DNA of 39,874 nucleotides from Sulfuricurvum sp. (GCF_028712165.1 NZ_JAQTQR010000019.1:1-39874); one strand, 5' to 3'. Shown: positions 8,294-17,615, counted from the stretch's first letter. The notes: generated by a model from the letters alone, not told the origin. Numbers and translations are program-made.

Positions 8294-9511
8294 TCAACCA
8301 AGACTCAAAGAAAAGATCGGCAGTAACATTGCCGTAACGATGACGCCGATGATCCCTCCCACCACCAAGATCAATGTCGGTTCCAGCAGCGAGAGAAACA
8401 AACCAATCATCTCGCGGTTACGCTCCATATACAGCTCAGAAAGACTCTCAAGCATACTCGGCAATTCGCTCGTCTCTTCACCGACAGCCAAGGCACCGAT
8501 AAAGGCTTCGTCCAATTCGACATGTTCTGCCGATGCAAGTGACGTAGAGAGCCTCCCCCCCTCTACGATCCGCTCAGCTCCATACGCGAATTGAGCTTTT
8601 AACACGGAAGACGAAAGTGTTCCTCCGGCAAGCGAAATCGCCTTGACGATAGGGATACCGGAACGGATTAAAAGCGATGCCACTGCACTGAACCGAGCTA
8701 AATCACTCGTTTGGATAATCTTTCCTACAACCGGTATCGACAATAAAATACGATCAACCCTATAACGAAATGCAGGACGATTTTTCAGTGCAGAAGTAAC
8801 CATCAGAGTTATAATTCCAAATAAGAGAAGGATCCATGGCCATGACACTGAAAAAAACGATGAAAGAGACAAAACACCGCGGGTCAATGCAGGCAGTTCT
8901 TGCCCCATTGTTTCAAAAATAGCAGAGAGTTTGGGAACAACAGAACTGAGCATAAATGAAACGGTGAGGATGGATACCGCGACGATAAATCCGGGATAGA
9001 TAAATGCTTTAGTAAGCTGAGCACGGATTTGCTCACCTACTTGGATATAGGAGGCAAGCTCGCTTAAGACGGCTGCCAAAACACCTCGATCTTCACTCGC
9101 ACGGAGCGTCCCCAAATAAAATGAGGGGATTGCATAAATATTTTGGGCTTCAAGCGCGGCTGACAGGCTTTTCCCCTCATCCAACAAGGTGATCAAAGAA
9201 ACAAAAAAACGTTCTGTTTTAGGTTCATTCCGATATTGGCGCTCCTGCAGTGAAAGTGCCCGTATCAATGGTACCCCTGCCCGCAGATAGACTGCCAGAT
9301 CCCGACTGATCCGGGTCAAAAGCGATGAAGGGATCGCTCTGGTGCCGAGTATCCCGAACAGATCAACCAATGATCCGCTTTGAGTGTTTAAAGAGGAGTA
9401 GATAATCCCCTGCGCCCTGAGCTGACGTTTGGCCTCATCCAGCGAGGCAGACTCCAGAGTTCCGCTGATCTGCACCCCCTCCGGATTTAGCCCTTTGTAA
9501 ACAAATTCCAT
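8294..9511 (-). CDS. gspF: Type II secretion inner-membrane platform protein GspF
   Basis: 405 aa, the usual family length. It has two repeated GspF cytoplasmic domains (about residues 70-190 and 270-390), each followed by membrane helices, and the final LLEPTLILVVGGIIGVIVTAMLLPIFSL segment near the C-terminus is a GspF hallmark. The N-terminus MEFVYKGLNPEGVQISGTLE is also typical. GspF couples the GspE ATPase to pseudopilus assembly in the inner membrane. The start ATG overlaps the gspE stop by one base (TAATG). It is the last gene of the leftward operon; no clear terminator is seen in the 11 bp before the convergent barrel gene. Confidence 0.96.
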   Translation of the reverse strand: MEFVYKGLNPEGVQISGTLESASLDEAKRQLRAQGIIYSSLNTQSGSLVDLFGILGTRAIPSSLLTRISRDLAVYLRAGVPLIRALSLQERQYRNEPKTERFFVSLITLLDEGKSLSAALEAQNIYAIPSFYLGTLRASEDRGVLAAVLSELASYIQVGEQIRAQLTKAFIYPGFIVAVSILTVSFMLSSVVPKLSAIFETMGQELPALTRGVLSLSSFFSVSWPWILLLFGIITLMVTSALKNRPAFRYRVDRILLSIPVVGKIIQTSDLARFSAVASLLIRSGIPIVKAISLAGGTLSSSVLKAQFAYGAERIVEGGRLSTSLASAEHVELDEAFIGALAVGEETSELPSMLESLSELYMERNREMIGLFLSLLEPTLILVVGGIIGVIVTAMLLPIFSLSLG

Positions 9512-11019
9512 TAGATCTCTTTCACACCGACGCGAAGTATCTCTTCCAACGTCGTTTCATGTGAGACCAAAAGATCTTTGAGCTGATCGGCCAAAAATGC
9601 CATAGATCCTTTCATTGCTGCGCGAAGTTCTACGTCATTGTCACACTGTTTCATCAGTGTTTGAACATTCTCATCCATCATCAGTAATTCGCCTACGGCA
9701 ATCCGGCCGCGATAGCCTGTCCCTCCGCACGAGGGGCACCCAACACTTTTGGCCACAAGCAGCTCCATCGGCAGATCAAGGTCATGGGCATCGATAGGAT
9801 CGATCGTTTGAAGTTCATGGCACTCTGAGCAGACCTTACGCACCAGCCGCTGAGCCAATACCCCTAGAAGCGTGGAGGTAACCATAAATTTGTCCACACC
9901 CATATCGACGAGACGGGTAACCGCCGATGTCGCATTATTCGTATGAAGCGTCGAGAAAACGAGATGACCTGTCATCGCTGCTTGAATCGCGATCTGAGCG
10001 GTTTCACCGTCACGAATTTCACCGACAAGGATAATATCAGGATCCTGTCGCAAGATAGAGCGTAGACCTTCGGCAAATGTCAAACCGATCTTCGAATTTA
10101 CTGCTATTTGACTGACGTGTGCGGCATCGTATTCCACCGGATCTTCGATCGACATTACATTTTTTTCAGGCCCTGAGAGCCGCTGGAGGAAAGAGTGAAG
10201 CGTGGTCGATTTTCCGCTTCCGGTCGGCCCGGTCACGAGAATAATACCGTGTGAAAATTTGAGCAGTTCGTAAAAACGTTCTGTTGTAGAACTATTAAAC
10301 CCGAGTTCTTCGAGTCCCGGAATGGATGCTGCATGCATCAGCAATCGCATTACAACCCGTTCGCCGTGATAAGTAGGCAAAACCGATACACGGACATCAA
10401 GCGATTTACCGGCGATTTTAATCTGTGTCCGACCGTCTTGGGGAAGACGTTTTTCAGCGATATCGAGGTTGGAGATGACTTTAATACGGCTGATGACCAA
10501 ACTGATAATCGATTTATCCAGATCAATATGTTTGGAGAGGACACCGTCGATACGAAAACGCACTTCCCCTTTTTTCTCATGAGTTTCGATATGGATGTCA
10601 CTGGCACGACGTTTAAGAGCCTGATAAAAGATGGTGTTGACAAATTTTATGATCGGGGCAGATTCTTCACTGGTCAGCAAATCCGATGAGTTTTTCAGAA
10701 AATCGATCAGTGAGAGTTCATCTTCATACGGCTCTTCCTGCGATACGTTTCGTGTCAGTTCACGATCCGTTTTGAGTTCTAAAAACTTTAGATACAGAGT
10801 CTCATACGTTTGCTCATCCAAATGGATTAGCGGAAGATCCAACGAGAGCCTGTTATACGATGAGAGTGCCGTAGCCGTATCGCGTGCAGAGAGGACTGCA
10901 TATTTTTTTTCATTAATCTCAGCAAAAAGCAATCCGTCACGTATGGTTTCAAACGGATCAATACCCTCTGGGGTAAACGCTACGGCATTGACCTCGGAAA
11001 AAAGAGGAATTTGAACCAT
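9511..11019 (-). CDS. gspE: Type II secretion ATPase GspE
   Basis: 502 aa from the chosen start. It shows RASDIHIE (Asp box), Walker A GPTGSGKST (about 264-272), the Walker-B-like DPDIILVGEIRDGETA, and the His box TGHLVFSTLHTNN. A four-cysteine zinc site follows (CSEC near residue 395 and CPSC about 30 residues on). It powers pseudopilus assembly on the cytoplasmic face. The reading frame is open to an ATG at 11040, but the ATG at 11019 directly follows the gspD stop by one base and has AAGGA upstream, so that start is preferred. Confidence 0.96.
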   Translation of the reverse strand: MVQIPLFSEVNAVAFTPEGIDPFETIRDGLLFAEINEKKYAVLSARDTATALSSYNRLSLDLPLIHLDEQTYETLYLKFLELKTDRELTRNVSQEEPYEDELSLIDFLKNSSDLLTSEESAPIIKFVNTIFYQALKRRASDIHIETHEKKGEVRFRIDGVLSKHIDLDKSIISLVISRIKVISNLDIAEKRLPQDGRTQIKIAGKSLDVRVSVLPTYHGERVVMRLLMHAASIPGLEELGFNSSTTERFYELLKFSHGIILVTGPTGSGKSTTLHSFLQRLSGPEKNVMSIEDPVEYDAAHVSQIAVNSKIGLTFAEGLRSILRQDPDIILVGEIRDGETAQIAIQAAMTGHLVFSTLHTNNATSAVTRLVDMGVDKFMVTSTLLGVLAQRLVRKVCSECHELQTIDPIDAHDLDLPMELLVAKSVGCPSCGGTGYRGRIAVGELLMMDENVQTLMKQCDNDVELRAAMKGSMAFLADQLKDLLVSHETTLEEILRVGVKEI

Positions 11020-11020
11020 T

Positions 11021-12619
11021 TTAGTGCTGTTCCTTAACATTTTTTACCACATCGTCTATATATTGCTGTTGGATTTTATCCAATTCAGCCAACTGTGTTC
11101 GAAGTGTCGCCAAATCCGTACTTTTATCAAGAATGTAAGGGGTTAAAATAATAACAAGGTTAATCTTGTCATGCGAAGTGGCTCTGTCTTTAAAAAGATT
11201 CCCAAGAATCGGTAGATCTCCTAAAAAAGGAACTTTCGAATTACTGCTGTCGTATTTATCTTTGATCAGACCACCAATGATTACACTCTCTCCGTTGTTG
11301 ACGATGGCGGACGTTTTCACTTCACGCTTAGTGGTACTCGGCAATTGTAGATTGGTATTGGTGGCATCTATATCTTCTAACTTGGTTTCAACCGCCAAAA
11401 GAACTTTATTATCATTCGAAAGTCGAGGTTTGATTTTTAGCGTCAAGCCGATATCCTGACGTGTATAACTCGATTGTGTCAGCCCGGTTCCTGTCAGTGT
11501 TGTTCCTGAACTGATCGATTCGGTTTTACCTACATAGATCGACGATTCTTGATTGTCGATACATAAGATAGAGGGTTCTGATAGGATATCTGCCGCGCCA
11601 TTACTGTTGAGCAACGAGATACTGGCACCCAATGCAATCCCTGAACTGAGTGTTGGGATAGTGATGGACTTCAGCAACAATGAATCCAGATTGATCGCAC
11701 CCGTTTTCCCGTCACCCAGAGTCGAGTTGAATGAAAATATCCCGCCTGATCCGAATGATCCGCCGGAGAGCCCGTATTTGAATCCCACTTCCTGTGCTTT
11801 GGTTTCGCTAATTTCAATAATTTTTGCTTTGACATAAACTTGTTGACGCTCACCGTCAAGTCCCTGAATAGTTGGCAATAGTGTCTTAAACAAATCGTCA
11901 CTGCTGATGATAATCAATGAATTCGTCGAATCATCACTGGCGATACTCGGTGGCTGTTGCCCCGGAGAAAGGGTCATTTTGGCAATAACGGTGCTTAGGG
12001 TCGTGACGAGATTTTTTGCATCAGCATTTTTGAGCTGTATGAGATGGGTGTAGTTTGCCGTTGTCTCATCTCGAATATCCATCGCTTCTACCAGCTTGCG
12101 CATTGTCTTGATATTAGCAGGAAGATCGGTAACAATCAGAGAATTTGACTCTTTTGACGGGACGACTTTACCGTTCTTGCTGGAGTAGTTTTTTACTTTG
12201 AGCGCCATTGGTTCAGCCATAGCGTATTTCAGATGAAGTATTTCCGTTTGCAACTGCGGGATATCACTCTTAGCCATAAACGGAACATTCATCGAAGCGG
12301 CATCAACACTTTTAACGATCGAATAATATCCGGCACCCGAATCAATCATTGTCATCCCACGCGCTTCTAGTGTTGTTTGTAAAAGAGTGAAAAGATCTTC
12401 GCGGTGAATCGGATGATTTCCGGCATAGCTGATTTTTCCCCCTATATCTTCGGTAACAAAGATATTTTTATGACTGAGTCTCGCTACCAATTTGATAAAG
12501 TCACCCAGTTCCATACCATCAATAGCAATACTGGCTTTGTCATTTTTTACCGTATCGACAGCGTACACAGGGGTGAGTGCAAAAAGAAAAACGATTAAAA
12601 GGTTAACGGCTGATTTCAT
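11021..12619 (-). CDS. gspD: Type II secretion secretin GspD
   Basis: 532 aa. Signal peptide (cleavage after VYA), N0 domain (about residues 28-95), short N1/N2 repeats with SNSLIVTDLP and TNSLIIISSDD, then the secretin domain ending in VPFLGDLPILGNLFKDR, the signature of the outer-membrane gate. It forms the multimeric outer-membrane channel. It is somewhat shorter than enterobacterial GspD (about 650-700), with fewer N repeats. No pilotin gene was recognised nearby. The ATG at 12619 is preferred over an upstream TTG because AAGGA sits 8 nt before it. It overlaps the 3' end of gspC. Confidence 0.96.
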   Translation of the reverse strand: MKSAVNLLIVFLFALTPVYAVDTVKNDKASIAIDGMELGDFIKLVARLSHKNIFVTEDIGGKISYAGNHPIHREDLFTLLQTTLEARGMTMIDSGAGYYSIVKSVDAASMNVPFMAKSDIPQLQTEILHLKYAMAEPMALKVKNYSSKNGKVVPSKESNSLIVTDLPANIKTMRKLVEAMDIRDETTANYTHLIQLKNADAKNLVTTLSTVIAKMTLSPGQQPPSIASDDSTNSLIIISSDDLFKTLLPTIQGLDGERQQVYVKAKIIEISETKAQEVGFKYGLSGGSFGSGGIFSFNSTLGDGKTGAINLDSLLLKSITIPTLSSGIALGASISLLNSNGAADILSEPSILCIDNQESSIYVGKTESISSGTTLTGTGLTQSSYTRQDIGLTLKIKPRLSNDNKVLLAVETKLEDIDATNTNLQLPSTTKREVKTSAIVNNGESVIIGGLIKDKYDSSNSKVPFLGDLPILGNLFKDRATSHDKINLVIILTPYILDKSTDLATLRTQLAELDKIQQQYIDDVVKNVKEQH

Positions 12620-13415
12620 ATTCAAGATCCTTTGGCTGATTATTGCGTAAAACAGTAATTTTTATAGCTGAATGGTGTATTCCGTTCTGATATGCCGCGA
12701 AAACGGCTGCATAGGAATCAAGAGGTTTATTATCCACACCGGTGATAATATCCCCTTTTTGAAGTCCCAGAAGTGCAAACGGTGTCCCCAAGGCTATCTC
12801 ATCAACTCTGAATCCTACGATTTTACCCTGTTGAACCACTTCGTTGATTGTAATATTTTTCCAGGTCTCACCCATATTTTCCGTATAACGATCTATCGTA
12901 GAACGAGGAATTGCAAAATTAGCTGCAGTAGCAGTTTCATCCGGAACATAGGAGGTAACCGACTCTTTAAGATTGAGATGCCCCTCTTCCCCCAAACGCA
13001 GTACCATACGCTGACCGTATGCACTAAATACAGCCTGTTGTGGTGTGACGCTGACAAGACGGTAGAGATTTTTATACAGTGCACCCTTGTCGACGAACGT
13101 CGTTGCCGTATTATCATTCACTCCGACAAAAGAGTGCGAACCATCCATATATACGGCATTTAAACGGTGAGGAACAGGTGTGAGAACATCGTGTATCACT
13201 TTTTTCATCACAGCAGCGTTGCCGTCGAAATGGAGGGCAAAAAGCTGCCCGAGATGGTATGGCTCGAAGAAAGGAATCATTTCGCTCCTAGGATGTTCAA
13301 TCGAAGTCGCCTTTAAAAACGGCAAGAGTGCCGTTGATACGCTCAAAGCAATAACGATCGGAAGCGCCATACGATTTAGTACACTCAGGGAATGGTCGTT
13401 AAAAAGAGGTTTCAT
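12603..13415 (-). CDS. gspC: Type II secretion GspC-like protein with PDZ domain
   Basis: 270 aa from the ATG at 13415 (MKPLFNDHSL), which has AAGGA at the right distance; the frame is open further upstream but without a good ribosome site. One N-terminal membrane helix (about 18-36), a periplasmic homology region with YLGG-type strands, and a C-terminal PDZ domain (about 190-268, containing FALLGLQKGDIITGVDNKPL). GspC links the inner-membrane platform to the secretin and helps select substrates. It overlaps gspN by 17 nt and gspD by 17 nt. Confidence 0.85.
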   Translation of the reverse strand: MKPLFNDHSLSVLNRMALPIVIALSVSTALLPFLKATSIEHPRSEMIPFFEPYHLGQLFALHFDGNAAVMKKVIHDVLTPVPHRLNAVYMDGSHSFVGVNDNTATTFVDKGALYKNLYRLVSVTPQQAVFSAYGQRMVLRLGEEGHLNLKESVTSYVPDETATAANFAIPRSTIDRYTENMGETWKNITINEVVQQGKIVGFRVDEIALGTPFALLGLQKGDIITGVDNKPLDSYAAVFAAYQNGIHHSAIKITVLRNNQPKDLEYEISR

Positions 13416-13914
13416 AGACCAGTCCTTTATCTGATTTGTGTAATTTAGCCAGTAAAAGCGGGTAAGCGCGCATGATTTGAGAAGGCTCAAATATCACTTC
13501 CAGCCGCTCGTTTTTCAAATCAATCTCTCCGTGAACGGGACCGAATCCCCCCTTGCCTTCGATGACAATACTCAGCGGGTGCAATAAGCTGTAGGTAAAT
13601 GTCAAATACTCAATTCCTTCCGGAAACAATGAGGCGAATTCTCCGCTGAAATTTAATGACGTGATCGTTGCACGATTAAAAAAGATCAACGGAATAACGC
13701 GGATGTGTTCGATGGTTCCGATCGGCATTGAATCCAGTAAAAGAGACGCATCACGGACATCCAGATAAAGAAATCGATCATTCACACTCTCTCCGCTCAA
13801 ATATAAATGTGCAGATGCAAGAGCCTCTTCCGCTGAATAGTAAATATTTGCTTTCGGCAAAAAGATGATGATTCCCAGCAGTAAAAAAGCACCAAATGAA
13901 AGAATTTTTTTCAT
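13399..13914 (-). CDS. Type II secretion GspN-like protein
   Basis: 171 aa with an N-terminal membrane anchor (residues 4-20) and a periplasmic strand-rich domain. The segments SMPIGTIEHIRVIPLIF, NFSGEFASLFP, and GFGPVHGEIDLKNERLEVIFEP resemble GspN/AsmA-like lipid-facing repeats. Its position between gspM-like and gspC genes supports the assignment. GspN is an accessory T2SS protein that many systems lack. It overlaps both neighbours, so it is translationally coupled. Assignment is by topology, motif flavour and context rather than strong sequence identity. Confidence 0.6.
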   Translation of the reverse strand: MKKILSFGAFLLLGIIIFLPKANIYYSAEEALASAHLYLSGESVNDRFLYLDVRDASLLLDSMPIGTIEHIRVIPLIFFNRATITSLNFSGEFASLFPEGIEYLTFTYSLLHPLSIVIEGKGGFGPVHGEIDLKNERLEVIFEPSQIMRAYPLLLAKLHKSDKGLVYETSF

Positions 13915-14309
13915 TGCTCAATCTCCACACTGATGGTTCCTGCATTAGCATTTCGAGACAACACAAGTTTGGTAATCACAAAAGGGGCATTCATCAGTGT
14001 TGAAACGATTCGGTCGAAGTCATTGCCGGAGAGATTGCCGAACTCAAGATAAAGACTCTTTTGTCTTTTTTCCTGACGAATCAGTGCAGGATGGGCAAGT
14101 AAAAAATCGGTCTTTTGTTTTATTTCAGGTGAATTTCCCCATCGTGTTTTTAATGATGACAACCGTTCAGATGTTTGAAGACTTGCATCACGCTGCAATG
14201 CCGCTTCATTCAAAAGAGAATGTTCATGCATCATCCATCCGGCGGCAATGGTAATAGCGACAAAAGAGAGTCCGACTACGAGGGTGGCGGGATCAAATTG
14301 AGCTTTCAT
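13911..14309 (-). CDS. Type II secretion GspM-like protein
   Basis: 132 aa. A short cytoplasmic start, one membrane helix (about 10-27), a helical linker and a small ferredoxin-like periplasmic domain (about 60-132, ending TKLVLSRNANAGTISVEIEQ). Size, topology and location directly after the gspL-like gene fit GspM, which pairs with GspL in the inner-membrane platform. It overlaps gspL and gspN by 4 bp each. Sequence signal alone is weak, as is normal for GspM. Confidence 0.6.
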   Translation of the reverse strand: MKAQFDPATLVVGLSFVAITIAAGWMMHEHSLLNEAALQRDASLQTSERLSSLKTRWGNSPEIKQKTDFLLAHPALIRQEKRQKSLYLEFGNLSGNDFDRIVSTLMNAPFVITKLVLSRNANAGTISVEIEQ

Positions 14310-15418
14310 TGAATACTCCCCTCAACCGTGTTCTCTTTGATCGTCACGGTATTGGTTTTAAGAGTTTTTGCCACACTATCGCGTATTTTCTCCGCATCCT
14401 GCGGTGAAGGGGTGGAAATTTTGAAATGTACGGATCCGTTTTCATAGGCAAGTGAGGTTACATACTCACCGGACACTGTTCCCGAGAGCGTGTTTGAACC
14501 ACCCGGAACCAACAGAAGATTGCGATCCCCCGGGTTGGAACCGGGTACAAGAACAATTCCGTTTGAAGCAGGAGCAGGAGCGGCAACCGGTAAAACCGTA
14601 TTGTTGTTTTCCAACGTCAATGTCGAAAATGCGGCAAATATTTTACGCAATTTCATCTGCTGTGATTCTTTTTTCTCCCATGATGAGGCAAGCGCATCCA
14701 ACTCCATTTGAGTAGCGGGAAGATTTTTTTCGATTTTCATCTGTTCTTGCTCATCTGCAATCTTTCCTGCCTCACGATAAGAATATCCCCCTTGTATCAG
14801 GAGGTTCAGGAGAATAATAAGGGAAAGCGAGAGTGTTATAGTAAGGGTTTTTTTTGTTACGTCTCCCCCTTTATACATATCTGCTCTAAAACCGGTCAAA
14901 CACGGTGCGAGTTTTTGAAGAGATACCTCTAAATCGTATTTGGGCGGTTCGCCGATATACTCCGAGGGTAACCGTACAACGATCCCATCATTCAATGCCA
15001 GGACTGAACCATTTTTCAAAGAAACAGGGAGAATATCCACTCCAAAGGCTTCTTGAGCAAGGACGAAACGTTCGACCGAAACAGGATCAACCCCTGCTTC
15101 TTCCAGTCGTACTCGAATCGGTTCCGGATCAAAAGCGCTTAAAAGATATCGCCCTTCCCCAAGCTGATAAGCTCCGTAACGAGTCCGTTCATCACTCAAA
15201 TCAAAATAAGAAGGGGCATATCGAACCGCTTCTTTAGGAGTTGCTACAGGGAGAGAAACAACGCAAATTCGATAAAGGTCGGGAGAGAGGATCAGGACCA
15301 ATGCTTCGCTTCCGGAAGGAATATGGCAACTAGAATGGTCCAAATAACCGTAGCGTCGTTTTCCGAAGCAACGTATAGAACGGATCAAACGATCAGTAAT
15401 CGAGTGGAGAAGGTTCAT
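14306..15418 (-). CDS. Type II secretion GspL-like protein
   Basis: 370 aa. The cytoplasmic part (1-185) is strand-rich like the actin-like domain of GspL. A single membrane helix (about 190-208) and a helical linker follow. The periplasmic part (about 285-370) ends in a ferredoxin-like fold, with GEYVTSLAYENGSVHFKISTPSPQ. A Pro/Gly-rich linker contains two similar units (IVLVPGSN and LLLVPGGSN). GspL recruits GspE to the membrane and pairs with GspM. It overlaps gspK and gspM by 4 bp each. Context gives much of the confidence. Confidence 0.75.
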   Translation of the reverse strand: MNLLHSITDRLIRSIRCFGKRRYGYLDHSSCHIPSGSEALVLILSPDLYRICVVSLPVATPKEAVRYAPSYFDLSDERTRYGAYQLGEGRYLLSAFDPEPIRVRLEEAGVDPVSVERFVLAQEAFGVDILPVSLKNGSVLALNDGIVVRLPSEYIGEPPKYDLEVSLQKLAPCLTGFRADMYKGGDVTKKTLTITLSLSLIILLNLLIQGGYSYREAGKIADEQEQMKIEKNLPATQMELDALASSWEKKESQQMKLRKIFAAFSTLTLENNNTVLPVAAPAPASNGIVLVPGSNPGDRNLLLVPGGSNTLSGTVSGEYVTSLAYENGSVHFKISTPSPQDAEKIRDSVAKTLKTNTVTIKENTVEGSIQ

Positions 15419-16332
15419 TGAATAATCTCCAAACGATTAAAGGTACGATTGAGTGTGTCAATATGAAATTCGAATTCGCTTCCCGCACCATCCATTTCCA
15501 TGGCTACCTTTCCGATCAGGGGATAAGAGTTCCCTGCACTGTACACAAAAAACCATGAATCATACAACGAAGAGAGCTGAGCGGCAGCGGCAATGACCTG
15601 CTCTTTGCTCTCAAAGGGCACTGTTCTAAGATCGGTTATACGATGAAGTGTTTCAGAATCAATTTCCGGTGCGATAAGGGCAACAAGTTCCGGTGAAGCG
15701 TAATTGAAATCTATTTTGTCTCCTTCAAACCCAATAAGGCGTTCCCACGGAATTGCAAGAATCTGAGTATCTTTTGTCAATGCAAGATAACGCGCAATAA
15801 TCTGCCTAAACTGAGTAAAGTTTTCAATCGATCCGTTATGGAAATCAGGGAAAACTGCCGCGACTTCACTGCCCGCTTGACGCTCAGTTAAATCAGTATC
15901 AATTGTATCGTAAAGAATGTTAATAAACGTATCCGGTGCTGCGATGGGATAGTGTGTGAATATCGCTGAGAGAAGCGTGGAATACGGCTCTATCGGTTTA
16001 CCGCTCACATCGCATACTTTGTTAATATTGAACCTTCCAAGAGGTGAATGCAACGAAGCCTCGAGAGTAAATCGACCATCAGTTGAGCGGCTTGATAACG
16101 GCAAAATCATCGCATATTCCAAATCATGAGCAGAGCCGATTTTAGAAAGCATTCCCGGAAGAAGTCGCTTGAGATCACTCGAAATCTTACTGATTTCAGC
16201 ATCACTTCGGCTCCGTTCAGACAGCCGCAGCAACTGGTCGCTTTGAGAAAGTAAAAGAGCAATTCCCCCACTCATAATCGCAATCAGAAGCAGTGTCATC
16301 AACAATACGGCACCGCGGCGTTTCATCCCCAT
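15415..16332 (-). CDS. gspK: Type II secretion minor pseudopilin GspK
   Basis: 305 aa. The start MGMKRRGAVLLMTLLLIAIMSG is a prepilin-like leader with Gly at -1 and, as usual for GspK, no Glu at +5. The large soluble domain (about 45-290) includes LGRFNINKVCD and FNYASPELVALIAPEI, typical of the GspK helix-hairpin region. GspK caps the tip of the pseudopilus with GspI and GspJ. It is the first gene of the leftward T2SS operon, preceded by the shared element at 16377-16409. A second in-frame ATG at 16326 has better spacing to GAGGGA and could be the true start. Confidence 0.9.
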   Translation of the reverse strand: MGMKRRGAVLLMTLLLIAIMSGGIALLLSQSDQLLRLSERSRSDAEISKISSDLKRLLPGMLSKIGSAHDLEYAMILPLSSRSTDGRFTLEASLHSPLGRFNINKVCDVSGKPIEPYSTLLSAIFTHYPIAAPDTFINILYDTIDTDLTERQAGSEVAAVFPDFHNGSIENFTQFRQIIARYLALTKDTQILAIPWERLIGFEGDKIDFNYASPELVALIAPEIDSETLHRITDLRTVPFESKEQVIAAAAQLSSLYDSWFFVYSAGNSYPLIGKVAMEMDGAGSEFEFHIDTLNRTFNRLEIIQ

Positions 16333-16376
16333 AAATCCCTCTACACTTATTATTATTTATTAATTATAAAAACTCA

Positions 16377-16409
16377 TTTTACCGATTCAGCCCTTCTATA
16401 TAAATTAAT
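16377..16409 (-). promoter_or_regulatory. Shared T2SS upstream element, gspK copy
   Basis: Identical at 28 of 33 positions to 289-321: TTTTACC-N2-TTCAGCCCTTCTA-N3-AAATTAAT on the + strand. On the gene strand TAAAAT (16381 to 16376) is in the same position relative to the core and could be the -10. It lies 44 nt before gspK. The flanking DNA outside the element is not similar, so the conservation seems selected rather than a recent duplication. Confidence 0.6.
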
Positions 16410-16423
16410 TAAAATTCATTAAA

Positions 16424-17587
16424 TCAATGACTGTACCCATCTGTTAACGTCATCAAAAATGCCACAAGGGCATCTTCTTCTTCGTTCGTCAGATTCAGGT
16501 CACCAATAAAATCTTTATTGACATTGTCCGCTACTTCCGGAGCTCCCCATCTCGCAGGATCCGAATCACGGGTATTGTAAAACGAGACGACTTGTTTTAG
16601 GGTTGTAAATACGCCGTTATGCATATACGGCCCGGTTAACTCCACATTACGGAGTGTCGGGGTTTTAAATTTCCCTCTGCTTTGGGCAACACGACCATCG
16701 GCAATTACTTTAGGATTACGTGCCAACCCTGTATCGATAAAGTTTTCTCCGTCTGGATTGTACTCGCTTGGAAGCGTATAAAATTTATTATTCGGATTTT
16801 TCGGAACACCGATATTTTCATAATCGTACTCGGTAAAAAGTGCCGGTACCGTCGTCAAATCCTCGTTTGCAACAGGATGGCATACAAAACATTTTCCTTT
16901 CCCGACAAAAAGATCCAGCCCTAATTTTTCTTGCGCCGTTAGATTTGCATCCCCTTTTTGAAACGCATCAAATTTTGAAGAAAATGCCGAGAGTTGGGAC
17001 GTCCGCTCATAGGTTGCCAGTGCATCGCCGATAGCCGCATAGGTTTTGTTGGCATCTGCAAAAATAGTTTGCCCGTATATCCGTTTAAATTCACCGGCAT
17101 ATGCAGCTTGGGCAATTTTGCTGCTGTAGCTCTCTTTTGAGGCATTGTGCATTTCGAGCGGGTTGAGAGGAGGCCCTCCTGCTTGGATTTCAAGAGTTGA
17201 CGCACGCCCGTCTAAAAACTCTCCTCCGACATATCCCGTGCCGTCATAATAAAATTCGGGCGAATACTGAGAATAGGCAATGGTAGGAGCGTTGCGATCC
17301 GCGAATAATCCGACAACTGCACCTTCGGATGTAGGATTGGTATGATCTGGATTGGCAAATCCCGCCTCAGGCGAATGACATGATGCACATGATTGTCCTA
17401 CAGGATCGGAGAGATTGGTGTCAAAAAAGATCGCTTTACCCAGTGCGATTTTTTCTGCTTCGGTAATTTTTTCTTCTTGCGCAGTCGTAGTGGTTGTGTT
17501 CGTATCCGATGTTGCATCGCTTTGACACCCAACAACAATACACAATGCGATAACGCTCAATGTTCCTATAATAAACCGTTGTTTCAT
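16424..17587 (-). CDS. Di-heme cytochrome c peroxidase (MauG/CcpA type) lipoprotein
   Basis: 387 aa. Lipobox (VVGC, Cys21), then two heme c sites: CASCH (67-71) and CFVCH (about 233-237). FFDTNLSDPVGQSCASCHSP, the GLARNPKV/GKFKTPTLRNVELTGPYMHNGVFTTLKQVVSFYN block and the Met in PYMHNG (probable heme ligand) are family hallmarks. It reduces hydrogen peroxide in the periplasm with electrons from small cytochromes. The ATG at 17587 is preferred because AGGAAG lies just before it; an ATG at 17611 lacks a site. It follows phoX in the same direction but a terminator (17634-17660) separates them. Confidence 0.93.
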   Translation of the reverse strand: MKQRFIIGTLSVIALCIVVGCQSDATSDTNTTTTTAQEEKITEAEKIALGKAIFFDTNLSDPVGQSCASCHSPEAGFANPDHTNPTSEGAVVGLFADRNAPTIAYSQYSPEFYYDGTGYVGGEFLDGRASTLEIQAGGPPLNPLEMHNASKESYSSKIAQAAYAGEFKRIYGQTIFADANKTYAAIGDALATYERTSQLSAFSSKFDAFQKGDANLTAQEKLGLDLFVGKGKCFVCHPVANEDLTTVPALFTEYDYENIGVPKNPNNKFYTLPSEYNPDGENFIDTGLARNPKVIADGRVAQSRGKFKTPTLRNVELTGPYMHNGVFTTLKQVVSFYNTRDSDPARWGAPEVADNVNKDFIGDLNLTNEEEDALVAFLMTLTDGYSH

Positions 17588-17615
17588 CTTTACTTCCTCT
17601 TCTTTGACCAAAAAT

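Noticed and set aside
10333-10689. 118-codon open frame on the + strand inside gspE
   Set aside because: Fully antisense to well-conserved GspE sequence, no ribosome site and no recognisable protein features.
12672-13163. 163-codon open frame on the + strand opposite gspC
   Set aside because: Shadow of the GspC frame; composition is unlike real proteins here and the coding strand has clear PDZ and membrane features.
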